Part shown: piece by piece, positions 1 through 12,067 of the stretch | How positions within the stretch are numbered: the stretch's first letter is position 1 | Layout: each line of letters opens with the position of its first letter | From: Stereocaulon alpinum | Lineage: Eukaryota > Ascomycota > Lecanoromycetes > Lecanorales > Stereocaulaceae | Direction: 5' to 3' | Length of the DNA: 64,000 nt | NCBI GenBank assembly: GCA_018257865.1 | Contig: JAEUBA010000078.1 | Location: 1 to 64,000, forward strand | Made by a program: the position numbers and the translations under genes | Notes under the pieces: generated by a model | Database searches by the model: none | Seen by the model: only the letters and a program-made list of their open reading frames with translations | What the model was told of the DNA's origin: nothing

Positions 1-1842
1 CCCCCCCCCACAACTACAATTACAACGGACACTTTGACTTTTTGCTCCTGAATCCTGACAAGTGACAGGATGACACTGACAGCCCGAACTTCAACAATAT
101 TACGCTTGTACCTTGCGTAGAGCATTTGATTAAGCCGATCGCTCCGCTTGTCAGCATTCAATTTCGAAAACGTTGCAGAGCGTTTGCACTTGCCAAAGCT
201 GGGCAGGGCTCCTGGCAGCAGCCGTCCGTTAGGAGATCTAACCGGAGATCTCACTGTTAGGACAAAATCTAGACCTTTCACTCATCATACCGCGACCTTC
301 CACCTCGATGTTTGACAAATCCGGCGACGAAGGTGTACACGGCGGACATACCACTAGTCCTGAAACCATGTCTTAATCAAAGACTAGACAAGGAATACAG
401 CTCTTTGGGATTTTTAGTCTCCTTAGCAAAGTCCTTGGTGGGTCGAGGGTTCAAGGGCCATCTTGTGCTCATTTGGTGTTGCACGAATGACATCGAGATT
501 GATTGGCGAGTCTACCTCTGGCCACAAAGGTAGCGTTACGTAGTGCTGACCCCACGCACCAGAGGGTCATGCCCTCGTGGCAGTGGAAATCGAGCAAGCA
601 GATCGCTTGGCAAATGAAGACCAACAAGCCCCCTCGGGATTATCATCCTGGACATTTCGCACACGGTTGGAGCATGGTATCATGGTATCATGACATGCAT
701 GCTTACTTCTGTGTGTCATTATTGTCGTTTCATGAAAATGGAGGTTCGCGGGTTATTTGTGGTTCAGCCGTTGTCAGGTACAGTGATAAGGGAAGCAAGG
801 TGCCAGTCGCGCCCCAATCATTACTGCGACAAAATACGCAGGGCGATTATTGATAGATGTGCGATTGGCCAAGGGTCAGTAAGGGTACCGGTAGAGGAGA
901 AAGTCGCGGAAGGAGTAGGTAAAAGCAAGCGAGTGCTATTGAAGGAGTTTGATCGACGAGTGAGGCTTGAAGTGGGCTTGAGGGGTAGCCAATTGGACTT
1001 AGAGATGTGCACAAGGGAAGTAGATTTTAGGTGTTCAACGAGAGGTCCAGGAAGGGCGTAGGAAGACGAGGAAGCAGTTAGGATGGCTTGGGAGACTGCC
1101 TCTAAGTTGTAGATCGGCTATGCTAGCATGCGGACCCCCTGTCAAGACTATACCTTATTCCAGGCCTGGGAGAACCCAGGTCTGCGGGTTGAGCTTGACC
1201 ACGCCGTCTGGGTCCGTTTCCACGAATGTCAAAGGACCCAGCACTCAATTAGTACTACCCGGCTCAATGTCGACAACGGTTCCCACTGTTGATGTGCGGA
1301 AGTCGCCTCAGGGAGATCAGACCCGATCTACATGTACACGATATACACACTCAAGAGGCCTGCTTAACCTGACGTTGCGTGACTGATGCCCTTCCCGAAC
1401 CCACAAAGTGAGCTGAAGGATCAAGAAGCACTTTCCCCCGCCATTCGACCTGTCTCTGCTACACCACCTTCACCGTTGCCACTTTCAACTCCATAGCTCC
1501 CAACCGCCTTCCTCTTCCACTCAGTAACGACCTGGCAAACAGCTCCCGGAATTAACGGTACGTTTGCCCTCCCATTGGGCCTCACTTCTCTCCCGACGCC
1601 CCCCCAGAGAGCCGTCCTCTTCTGGTACCCACCGCAAACCATATGCTCACCGCCATTCAGCTCCACTGTTTGCTTGACAATAGACCTCGTACTATCTCGT
1701 TATTCCTGCTCCCGCAAGCCCTGCGATCGACTATCAAAGGTCCCAAGCGGGTCCACAGCCGAGGCGGGGGAAGCTCGAGGCGCGCGCATGGTTGAGGTTG
1801 CGGTAGAGCTGATGGATCAGGTCGCCCTGGTGGGTCGAAGAG
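1..1842. other. intergenic, 5' flank of the transcription factor gene
   Basis: I see no supportable gene here. The open frames (for example 503-853 and 690-1061 on plus) overlap each other, show no family motif and do not splice into anything recognisable. The window opens with a run of nine C. The part nearest position 1843 is C-rich and pyrimidine-rich, as in many fungal promoters and 5' leaders, and probably holds the promoter of the downstream regulator. Confidence 0.5.
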
Positions 1843-4800
1843 ATGGATGGAACCGAGCCAGAGCCCAAGCGGCAGCGTCTGGATTATAACGGATCGCAAC
1901 GATTGCCAGCGGGGCCGCCGCCTCCACCGCAGTCACACAGCCATCCTGGTACACTACCTCCTCCGCATACGTACCCTCCTCCACAACAGCCGCCTCCGCC
2001 TCCATCACCCTACGACGTTGGTCCCCACGATCAGAGAAGCCTACCGGACCCGACGCCTCACGCCTATGTTCAGGAACACTCGGGTCACAGCACGCCCATT
2101 CGAGAGCAGCGCTTTCACCCTGAATCTAACTATTCGCGACGAAACAGCGCTTCTGCCGTTGCAAGATCACCTGATGGTCATCATCAATATGCACCTTCTC
2201 GCTCCATGAGTACCACTACAGCTGCTGACGGTCAGCATTACCCGCCACCACAACATCAATATCCTGCAGATCCTGGCGGACATGTTCCAGCTTATGCTTC
2301 GCATGATGCACCAGCAAACGGTAACATGCACCACGGCCTTCCAATGCATCCTTACGACCAAGCGCATGGCTTTCCACAACCCCACCCTCTTGAATATACT
2401 CACTCACCGGTCACTGCTGGCCCTAACCCATATGGACCAAATCCTTATGGGGTCTCATACGGTAGCCAAGGAGGCTCGAGGCCTCTAAAGAAAGGAAATC
2501 GCGCAACTCAGGTGAATTCGCTCTATGACCTGGTGTTGGAGAAGGCTTAACTGACTCATCAGGCTTGCGACGTCTGCCGTACGAGAAAGGCCAAATGTGA
2601 TGAAGGGAGGCCCACGTGCGGCTTCTGCCAAGAGAACAGTATGCCTTGCAATTATCAAAGTGTAGCCCCAGCCAAGTAAGTGGATTCATGTCTATTGCCA
2701 TCCATGCACAAACATACTAATACTTGAACAGGGCTGACCGCGCAAACCAACAAATCATCGACCAGCTGGCGGCGCATAAGGATGACATGAGAGCACTCAA
2801 GGAAGATTGGGGAGGGAGATTCGATCGTATAGAACAGATGCTTGAAACAATTAGTGCCGGAAGATTGTTGTCAGTGGAAAACCAGGAAGAGAAGCCACCT
2901 CTAAAGCTGGAAAGTCCCCCAAGGCGGTCGACTGGAGATGCTAAAACGGGTCCCCCCAATGCGATGTTAAGGCCCACTATAAGAGATCAACCGGCGGTCG
3001 ATGCAAGTCCTACAGACTCAGCCTCGAACGATGCTGTCGCAACGCAAAACAATGCCATCTACGTGGAACATGATACGGCAGCCCAGAAGCTGTTTCGTTG
3101 GCGCTCGATCAAGCTATTGCTAAAGCAAGCCAAAGATTTGGACTTTTCAGATCGAACCGAAGACTACGTCATGAATTACGAAATGAATAAGGGCGTCTTA
3201 CGGTTTTACGGAAAAGGTCGTCAAATGCGGGACTCCGGATATGTGTCTCATACAAGTGCGAGCGCAGTCAGTCCTGCACCAAGTTCAGGCAGCGGACCTG
3301 GCAGCGATGAGGCTTCATCGACCGGCAGTCCAGCGTCTTCACCCGAAAATCTCTGGGGAACTGGATTTATACCTACTATTGCGGAAACACGACCTGTTAG
3401 TGATGTCGGCGGCCTCAATGCTGACAACACTTTAAAGCTTGACCCTAAAACCATCAACCGACTTCTTAAAAGCTATTTCGATAATCTTCATATATTACAC
3501 CCTTTTCTCAAAGAGGGCGAATTGACACGACTTGCCGAACACTTTAAGCAGCGCTACAACCCACACGATTCTAGCTCGTCCAAGGCTTCCTTTGCAGTTC
3601 CGGTCGCCGTTGACAATCTGCGGGGACCGAATGGACCAAAAAGAAAGCATTCTGAGACCTATTACGGGTCTCAGAGTGAGCCAAGTCTTGCACCAAGTCC
3701 TATGAGCCCAAAGATATTATTAGAGAGGTCACCAGAGACAGCCATAATCCTCCTCGTAATGGCTTTGGGAAGAATCTGTGAATGCCGGGAGCCTCTACCT
3801 GGGCCAGTACCAGACAAAGACACTCCGACTCTAACCACACGGCCGTATTCGCCCGTGAGAGGCCAGACAGGCTCACCTCCCGCTACGTACGCAATGCGCC
3901 AATCTCCTTCGTCTTCATCACACACTATTGGCAACACCTCCGCACCATCTCCTATAGGTTTCGGTCGTTTTCCAAATTCCAGTCCAAGATCGTCGGTTGG
4001 CGAGCTACCGGCTGGAGCGAGGAACGTGGATGTTATACCTGGATTGGCCTACTACGCACAGGCTTCGGACATCCTGGGTAACCTTACAGGCTATCACGAA
4101 TTGGTCAACGCGCAATGTTGTCTGCTCGCTGGCCTTTATGCTGGCCAGTTAGCCAATACACTGGAGAGCTTGACGTGGATTCAGTCAGCAAGTAGGATAT
4201 GCCGCTTCCTCGTAAAAGAGTAAGTGGGCGATGACCCTCCCATGCGAACACCACTGACGTATCTGGCTTAGGCCCGGTTTTAAAAATGTCAAAGAACCGA
4301 AGAAAGAGTTGATTAAGCTCGCTTTTTGGTCGAGCCTGCAGTTAGAAAGGTAATTCTTCTTAAGAAAAGGCTGCCTCATTCCGAATTGACAGTCTGCAGT
4401 GACATTCTGGCCGAACTTGACATACCCCCAAGTGGGATACAAGAAGTCGAAGACGTCCCCTACCCCAAGGGAACCATGGATCAAGGCGACTTCGTCCATG
4501 GTGAGACTGACAGACCTGCGGTCATGATATATTACTCCTTCCAACTACATATGCGGAAGCTGCTCAACGACATTCAAAAAGAACTTTATCAGGAGAGTAA
4601 GTCACGGATAATCTGGTACACGATAGAGCCTGACCAGAAGCTTACCACACTACAGAGGACACCAATTTTAAGCGTGCGACTCGGGCCACAAGCCTGTCGA
4701 ACGCCTTCAATAGTATGATTGACGATTGGAGGGATAGGCTTCCGGAAAGCCTCTCATGGGATGACTCGGCACACGTCGCAGATAACATCAACGACGCTCG

Positions 4801-5424
4801 TCTACGCGGAAAGTTTTACGGCGCACAGTACATAATACATCGGCCGTTCCTCCATGCAGCCCTTGACTACGACTTCGAGGGTCCTGACATTCACTCGCCT
4901 CCAAGCGACAACCCGAGTGGCGTCCAGAACCACATGTCTCTTCATCCAGCACCAGGTCCTGAGATGGGTCCCCCAGCGCCAATTGCCGACACCGACAGAC
5001 GTCGTACCGAGACTGTTGAATTAGCAGTGAAGTGTATTCAAGCTGCTATGCGGAGCACAACGGCTTTCGATGGGGTTCTTGATCATAGACGGATGGTCGT
5101 TACCAATATCATGGGCACTGCTCATGCGTAAGTCCACCACCACCTCGGTTCTTCCCGCTTTACTTCGAACATGTCTGACCCGTGTATGATAGACAATTTG
5201 GCAACATACTAGTCCTGTCAGCAGCTTTCAAATCTAGGACCCTGGGCGCCTATGTAGCAAGAGTCCAGCTGACTCATCTATTCGACCGTACGATCAAGTT
5301 GCTCGGAAGCTGCGCTCCCATATCACAAACACTCGCCAAGGACTGCTACATCCTGAAGTGTCTCAGAAAAGTCGTATTCGAAGGTGGTGAAGCTGGGTTT
5401 ACAAATTCATTCTCTTCCGAATAA
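1843..5424 (+). CDS. Zn2Cys6 fungal-specific transcription factor
   Basis: A sequence-specific nuclear regulator, about 1082 residues in seven exons: 1843-2511, 2563-2675, 2732-4219, 4272-4349, 4400-4596, 4656-5127, 5193-5424. All junctions are GT-AG and keep frame. The N-terminal 220 residues are Pro/His/Tyr-rich and disordered, opening with a basic patch (KRQR). Exon 2 encodes a binuclear zinc cluster with exact C-x2-C-x6-C-x6-C-x2-C-x6-C spacing (first Cys in CDVC), followed by a short helical stretch (RANQQIIDQLAAHKDDM) that could be the dimerisation coil. The rest matches the fungal_trans middle homology region, with its typical ILAELDIPPSG element in exon 5. A Ser/Pro-rich linker lies at about residues 410-470. 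The start follows no upstream in-frame ATG. The target genes are unknown; I recognise the family, not the orthologue. Confidence 0.9.
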
Positions 5425-6739
5425 TGCTCGTCTCCGTCGAGTCGTGGTCTTCTCACCAGCACCGCGACTCTACCAACGCCCTCCTCAGTACCGATCATCT
5501 ATATACCCTCGATTCCACCATAATTCAGTATCTATTGCATTTTGCGATTACGTTTGGGAGGCTCACTCATATGCATTATTCCCATGGGCGGCGCATGTGC
5601 ATCATCATTCTTCGCATTATATCCCACCACTGTCGCTTTATAAGTTCTAGATCATCCATCAACTACGGCCTCACGGTCCACCAATACCCAGTCATCATAC
5701 GCATTGCTCGGTTATCAACCATACCCAACACACATACATTCATTACACATTTACGGGATACCGCTTCGACATTGGAATGCTATACCAGTCGGCAGTGCAG
5801 AGCGCGCACATACATATCCCTTCCTTTCTCGACCACATGCATTACTAACCAGCATTGTCATCTTTCGTCATTCATTGTACCGGGCGTTTATATGGAGCGG
5901 CACTCGTGAGCGACGCGAGTTTGGGCGCTCTGCTTTCTGTATCATGGAGCGGCTATCTACATATCATTTTATCGCATTTTGAGGTTCGGAAGCAGGTAGA
6001 GCATAGCATCTGCTCTCTGCTTGGGCATTTGTAGGAGGCCATCTTTTGCATAGGAAGGAGATTGATTTTTTGGGGCGGCTGCGTTCGCAATTAGCTGGTT
6101 TGTGCCAATGCGAAGCTTTCGTCTATTTTTGGGTCTCCAGGAGTGTGACTGGATAGGACTGGATTGGTGATGGGGACGTAGGGCGGTATTTTTGTCGAGT
6201 ATGATGAGCGCTAGCCTACATACTTTGAATGTTGACTGTTGGATTGAGTATGTGGATCGTGACTCAGACCTTTTGACAGTGACTATACGATGCTTGCGGA
6301 TTGCGGTTCGACCTCTGTCAGTGACTGTGGAGGGATACAGGTTTCCACGATCGAAATCTGGTAAGCTAGATTTGTATCTGAGATGATGAAGGGCAGTATG
6401 CATGAAGCACAATACTTTCTAACCAACATACTCGATATGGTGGGACTATTGGACTAACACATCAACTCTACTAACCTACCAAACCACTCAACACTCACAG
6501 CCAACACTTATAATCAACCCCCGCAGTGTCCACCACTCATCTCTACGCTCCGAAAGTCTTATATCAACACTCCCACTCCCATGAAGCAAACACAACAACC
6601 TGAAGCACAAATACACAGCTCCAGTCTTTGCTACATCTAGATCGTATACAAGAACATCTTACTCTTGCTCTGAATTCCTTTTTCTGCATCTTCATCAAGC
6701 TGCCACATATCGATACACTCACCCAAAAACACACACACC
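5425..6739. other. intergenic, probable 3' UTR and promoter
   Basis: No supportable gene. A 147-codon minus-strand frame (5969-6412) and shorter plus frames have no recognisable motif and compete for the same bases. The segment just before 6740 is rich in CA and AC runs, a common composition for fungal 5' leaders. Confidence 0.5.
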
Positions 6740-7147
6740 ATGCCTCCATCACCAAAAAAGATCGCAAGTGCTATAGCACCCGTTGCTGCTGTAGCCCTAT
6801 ACAAGGGTACAAAGGCTACAACACAGTCCAATAGTGTGGATGAAGGCATGGAGAATGGGGAGGGATCTCATCAAGGGGATTCAAGCGTGGCTGCAGAGTC
6901 CAGCAACGGGGATATATCAGGTTAGTCAATGTTTGGGTGGCTGAGAGAGAGGGATGGAGGGTGCTGATATGGAAGGTTAGGGAAGAAGTCCGAAGCTGCA
7001 AAGCCTGCCCTTCAAGGTGGGATGGACGGGAAAGAGACATGTGGGAATAACAAGGTCTTGCCCGCAAACGCTAGCTCAGCAACAAAAGGAGCAGACTCGA
7101 ATGTTGATGAGAGCGAGTATCTTGCTCTGTTGAGGGAGATGCATTAG
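6740..7147 (+). CDS. small two-exon hypothetical protein (115 aa)
   Basis: Two exons, 6740-6920 and 6981-7147, are joined by a 60-nt intron (GTTAGT donor, GGTTAG acceptor). The splice restores one frame that runs to a TAG. The protein starts MPPSPKKIASAIAPVAAVAL, has a short hydrophobic Ala/Val stretch near residues 9-21, then a hydrophilic Ser/Gly/Asp/Lys-rich body, and ends in a helical-looking ESEYLALLREMH. I do not recognise a family. The N-terminus could be a weak membrane or mitochondrial-targeting segment, but it is short. Support is the clean intron, the ATG context after an AC-rich leader and the coherent composition across both exons. A lineage-specific gene is likely; a chance reading frame cannot be excluded. 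Confidence 0.6.
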
Positions 7148-8099
7148 GATTATGGCTGAGGTGAGGGGTTCAAGATAGGAGAAGGCTTGAGCATGTGGAG
7201 GATATCATGCAATGGTCGTCGAGCCATTGTTTAATGGATTAGGGAGAGCTGGGTGAGTGTGATATGGTCTCTTGGATGTTGTATTGATATGCAAGCAACA
7301 AGGAGCCTACAAAGGCCAGTATAGCAATCGAAACACCAGATTGGTGGATGTCGGACAATGGTGACTAAACGCAAAACCAATCAGTCCATACAGGTCCTGA
7401 CAGTCATACACGGCTCCATAGTGGTCTCCGATGACCCAGATAATATGTAAGATACTAAGTATCCGCCATGCTGGACAAGCAAATAACGTTGATTGAGGAG
7501 CAGGGGAGCCTAGAAACCATGATCTCCGGACGACCGTTGAGGCGTCACTCCCCTAGGATAGAGGCGACGTCCGGATTAAGGCTCATCGAGACGGGCGTTA
7601 GAGCAACCTTAGACAAGCCTGTAGGGCCCCCTGTAGTGGCAATTGTGGACCTCAACCTTATCTGCTTGCTCGTATTCTCGCCTATCTTGCGTCCGGGTTT
7701 TGTTCGGCAGTGCACTGCATTGGTGGATTGGCTCCCTCGGTTACGATGGCTGGTGGCGTTGCGGTGGAAGATAGATGAGCTATCAGGCATTGCTTTTTCG
7801 GTCTTGTTTGGGACCGTTTGTCATCATGTTGAGATGGGGTTTCGTTCCTGTGTTGGCTGTTATCTGCTCGGTTTCTGCCGTTGTACCAAATGTCTGGTTA
7901 AATTTAGATTCCTCTTTCCAAATATGTCTTATGTGACAGAAAGGATGTATTCGGAGCAAGCCTTGCCTCCAACTCTTCTGGAAATGCTAGTAGCATCGGC
8001 CACGATTCACTCGGCCAAACCAAGTTTGATTTACCGATTGCCCATTTTGTACAACTACTTGACGAACAGGGACTCTTTCCGTCTAGCAAGGTCTCAATC
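7148..8099. other. intergenic 3' of the ISC1-like gene, with an unassigned long ORF
   Basis: No gene can be supported. A 311-codon plus-strand frame with a true ATG (7468-8403) covers most of this stretch, but its last 304 nt lie antisense to the 3' end of the Isc1 coding region and its product has no motif I know. The opposite strand is also partly open (7545-7790). Part of this must be Isc1 3' UTR. Confidence 0.4.
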
Positions 8100-9548
8100 T
8101 CAACTTCGAGCTGCTGATTCGTCTTTGATCGCTACCCCTTGGCCATGTGATTCTCTTGCCCTTGCTACAGCCAAGTCTTTCGCATTCCGGATCTCCCACT
8201 CGAATTCCTTGAGCGCTCTAAGTTCCGAGCCGATGAATAGACCTCCTATCAGTCCATCGAGTACACCCGCCCCAAAGCCAAGCGTGCTAAGGACAATGAG
8301 AAGGAAGGATACGAAAGGGCGCGGCGACCACCAGATTGCAGTGAAGCAGCCAATGGCGACTATGATAGAGAGACCAAAATTTGCAAGGCGAAAGCGGCGT
8401 TGACGACGCTCGCGGCGCGTATACTTCCCGATCATGGAGAGAATAATGTCGTATGTGTTCAAATCGAGAGCTACAGCATCCTGTTGACTCCGATTGGGTC
8501 CAGCGCCGCTAAGGTCGGCACTTTCTTCGTTTTCGGCTATGTTTGAAGGGCCCAGACTCCTAGACAGAGTGGCCTCGATTGAGAAATGATCACTGAGCGA
8601 ACAGCCAATAGTAGGGTGACGTTCAGTCATGCCGACCCTGATGTGGTGTACGTGCCACCTTGGATCACATGAGGCTCCTTTATGGACGCCGTTGCCCACA
8701 AATATGTAATCGAGTCTCTTTGCGTGGGGGTCCGGAGTTGTGCCATCAATAACGATTCTTTCACCTTTGAACAGCCTCTTCTGCTGCTCTTTAGGCCATC
8801 TCCAGGTATTAAAGACGCCATCAGAAGCTGCTCCATTCTCAGTCAAATTGTACATGGCAGTAGGGATCTCACGGCCCCTCCGTCTCTCGATTTCGCTAGT
8901 TGCTGGTCCAAGAGAAGAGTCAGGATGCAGTACCCTCCAAGCATCTTGAACTGGGGCATGCGCGGTTATCAATTGGTGGGCAAGCGAGAATGGAACCATG
9001 TTGAAGTCTCCTAATCCCAACACTAGATGGCCCCGCTGGGCAGCACCGCGCATAAGCTTGGCAACTTCCCATGCTTGTGCGGTGCGATGACATATGTAGG
9101 AGTCGTTCGGCTCGCTTTCGTACGGTGCATGCAAGTGAGTGCAGAAAACCTCTACAACATCTCCAGGACGCTGGCCAAACCTGATCCTGGCACACGCGAC
9201 TCCCTTTCCCACAAACCAATCTCCCCGAAAGAACGCTGTAGGACGCCCGTTGAGCGGATACCTAAACATATGAGACTCCTCGATTGGCCACTTGGACAGA
9301 ATAGCAAGACCACCCCCGAAGATGCCGCTGAAGTAGAATTTGCCATAGGGAAGTATATGCTTGGTCTGCTCTCTGATGCTATTATAGTCCTCCTGCGTCC
9401 AGCATTCTTGCAAACCAACAATCTCTGGGACGGGACTTTGTATGGCAAGCTGTCTTCCAATCTCAGCCAGCCTTTCCTTGCGGAAATGCGAAATGTACTT
9501 GAGGCCCAAGCAATTGTAGGTTATGACATTCAAAGTGGAAGGGCTCAT
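8100..9548 (-). CDS. ISC1: inositol phosphosphingolipid phospholipase C (neutral sphingomyelinase family)
   Basis: Single-exon gene, 482 residues, close to yeast Isc1 (477). Enzymes of this family hydrolyse inositol phosphosphingolipids to ceramide at ER, plasma and mitochondrial membranes. The N-terminal two thirds is an endonuclease/exonuclease/phosphatase fold: TYNCLGL with the metal-site Asn12, LQECW with Glu48, GLGDFNMVP, and the C-terminal catalytic SDHFSIEATL. The P-loop-like region between carries family signatures such as FFRGDWFVGKGVA and CTHLHAPY. Two hydrophobic segments near residues 395-440 form the C-terminal membrane anchor, as in Isc1. The start is the ATG directly before the conserved first strand. 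It is transcribed divergently from the WD40 gene over a 447-bp gap. The 3' end overlaps an antisense ORF that I do not accept as a gene. Confidence 0.92.
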   Translation of the reverse strand: MSPSTLNVITYNCLGLKYISHFRKERLAEIGRQLAIQSPVPEIVGLQECWTQEDYNSIREQTKHILPYGKFYFSGIFGGGLAILSKWPIEESHMFRYPLNGRPTAFFRGDWFVGKGVACARIRFGQRPGDVVEVFCTHLHAPYESEPNDSYICHRTAQAWEVAKLMRGAAQRGHLVLGLGDFNMVPFSLAHQLITAHAPVQDAWRVLHPDSSLGPATSEIERRRGREIPTAMYNLTENGAASDGVFNTWRWPKEQQKRLFKGERIVIDGTTPDPHAKRLDYIFVGNGVHKGASCDPRWHVHHIRVGMTERHPTIGCSLSDHFSIEATLSRSLGPSNIAENEESADLSGAGPNRSQQDAVALDLNTYDIILSMIGKYTRRERRQRRFRLANFGLSIIVAIGCFTAIWWSPRPFVSFLLIVLSTLGFGAGVLDGLIGGLFIGSELRALKEFEWEIRNAKDLAVARARESHGQGVAIKDESAARS

Positions 9549-9995
9549 TGTGCTTTCTTGCTAATAGTGTTTGCTCCACCCTTAACGTAAGAATCCTCAA
9601 TTCCCAAGACAGACAATCTTTGGCACATAGATCATACTCATGCAGACATAATGATTCTTTGAGCAGCCCCCAATGCGCCCATATGGACTAGATGTATCCA
9701 TGCATTGGGTATAAATCCATGAGTGAAATGTTTACGAGATATGAAACGCTTCACCCACAATGAGAAATGCTGTGTAGAAGTGCCGTAGATATACAATGCA
9801 TAAGAAATAATGCAAACAATTCCAAAAGACGAACAAGATTGGATGATGAAGGAAAATATTCTGGACATGACATAATTTCATTTGTAGCGCGTTAGCGTCT
9901 GGCGCGACACGCGCAGAATTGCTGGCGATCACTCTCCAGCAGACTGCAGCTCTCGCCATTGTTCAAGCTTCCCTGCGCTCGCCCCCTGATTGAAC
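9549..9995. promoter_or_regulatory. 447-bp shared intergenic region between divergent ISC1 and SWD3 genes
   Basis: No gene seen. The two flanking genes start at its two ends and point away from each other, so both promoters must lie here or run into the flanking 5' ends. The centre (about 9640-9870) is AT-rich. I could not fix a TATA box for either gene. Confidence 0.6.
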
Positions 9996-12067
9996 ATGTC
10001 TGCCAATCGATACCCCAAGAGACGACGGGTCAGCGAACGGAACAAAGAAGCAACACCACCTCCGGAGGTAGAGCCCTTACCCCCAACCGAACCAAGACAA
10101 CACACCAGCTCCCCAGACGAGCTAGCAGCCTCCTCAGACATTCAGAAGTACCATACCCGGCGCAGACCTTCACAACCCATTCGCAAGGATTCGCAACCCA
10201 GTCGAACATCTTCACAGCCTAAGCGTGGACGCAAGGGTAGGCTGCAAAAGAATTCTTATAAGAATGCCGCTCCTGAAACAGACCCCACTGAGCTGATGTC
10301 CAATGCTGCTCTCCCAGAAGCAAGCTCCGATGAGTTAAATGCTACTCCCCCTACTGCGCCCAAGGCCGCGAACGAAGTAGATTCGAACATACTCATCCTC
10401 GAAGCTGCTGCGCCAGAACCGAGCCCGGAGGAGCTACAGGCCACCATTGCTGCTGATGCCGAATATCGACGCAGTCCTGAAAGCCCTGCTATTTCGCCAC
10501 TGTCTGTCTTGGCTAATTCCGAAGAGCTGCCTGACGCACCAGCCCCGTTTGATAAGAACAGTCCTGACAAGTTGCCTGACGATGGTGCTACGACGTTTCA
10601 CGACCCCTTCAATAATATGATTGATGCGCCTGCTCCTGATGTGTCTGCTCAAGATATACCTGATAAACTAGCTATAGATCCTTCCACCGCACGCCCAATA
10701 CCCACGCTGATTCGCACGACCACAAATACCAGAAGCACATTTCGAGGCAGTTTTAGCAGGGACGTGGAAAGGCCGATCGATCACAGGTATATGAGCGCAA
10801 GTCCACCGCCTTACTCCAGAATCAGCACTCCAATTGCCACACCTCGTGAGCTCCCAACACGGCCGCCCCAGTATGTGCCTTACAGGGAGAAGATGGTGCT
10901 CAAGGGACATAAAGGAGGCGTGGCTGCCGTCCGGTTCTCGCCCAACGGACGGCTAATAGCTAGTTGTTGTGAGTCTACACCTCAGATAACCCCCTGGGTC
11001 CACCAAAGCTGACTCCATCAGCGGCTGACGCTACAATCAGAATCTGGGAGACGGCAACTGGCAAACATCTACACACACTTGAAGGCCACCTGGCCGGCAT
11101 CTCAACCATAGCCTGGTCTCCTGACTCCAAAACCCTAGCCTCAGGTAGCGACGACAAGTCAATCCGCCTCTGGGACGTATCAACAGGAAAAGCCCACCCA
11201 CATCCTCTCCAATCCCACTCCAACTACGTCTACGCCCTCTCCTTCTCCCCCCGCGGCAACATACTCGCCTCAGGCTCCTACGACGAAGCCCTCTTCCTCT
11301 GGGACGTGCGCACCACACGCCTCATGCGCTCACTCCCCGCACATTCCGACCCAATTGGTGGCGTAGACTTCATACACGACGGCACACTCATCGTGTCATG
11401 TGCCAGCGACGGATTGATTCGAATATGGGACACAGCAACAGGCCAATGTCTCCGTACCCTCGTCCACGAAGACAACGCCGCCGTAACGAGCGTGCGTTTT
11501 TCGCCGAACGGACTATTCGTCCTCGCATGGACGCTTGATTCTAGCGTGCGATTGTGGAATTATAAGGAAGGTCGGTGCGTGAAGACTTATCAGGGGCATG
11601 AGAATGAGAAATATAGCATTGGTGGTGCGTTTGGTGTCTATTACAATGAGGACAGGACGGAGGAGAGAGCGTTTGTTGTTACGGGGTGTGAGAGTGGGAA
11701 TATTTACACCTGGGATGTACAGAGTAAGGAGATACTACAGAAAGTGGGAGGGCATGAGGGTGTGGTGCTAGGCGTAGATACGTGGAGGGAAGGGGATTTG
11801 ATGGTTAGCGGCGGCCTCGACAAAACAATTAGGATCTGGCAGAAGGATGATGGGAAGGGAGGCGAGGAGGATAACGAGGAAGAGAAAGCCGAAAAGAGCA
11901 ATGGTGTGAATGGGACTGAGGAGCCAAAGGATGAGATCATGGTCAACGGAGAGGGTTACGACCATGCGCTTAACGGCGAGGCGATAGTTAAGGATGTGGA
12001 TGTGGATATGGATATGGATATGGACGTGGTGAAAGAGATTGAGGAATATGTGGTGAATAGTGTTTGA
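9996..12067 (+). CDS. SWD3: WD40 protein, Swd3/WDR5-type COMPASS subunit
   Basis: Two exons, 9996-10968 and 11022-12067 (53-nt intron, GTGAGT...CATCAG), giving 672 residues. Residues about 300-620 form a seven-bladed WD40 propeller that matches WDR5/Swd3 blade by blade: GHKGGVAAVRFSPNGRLIAS, SDDKSIRLWDV, the diagnostic LPAHSDPIGGVDF and GLIRIWDTATGQCLRTL, then SPNGLFVLAWTLDSSVRLWN and GHENEKY. WDR5/Swd3 scaffolds the Set1/COMPASS histone H3K4 methyltransferase. Unlike the animal protein, this one has about 290 disordered Pro/Ser/Asp-rich N-terminal residues, beginning with a basic RYPKRRRV patch, and an acidic C-terminal tail with Asp-Met repeats (11997-12028). The ATG at 9996 is the first in frame. 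The residue matching human WDR5 Phe263 appears to be Gly. Confidence 0.85.
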
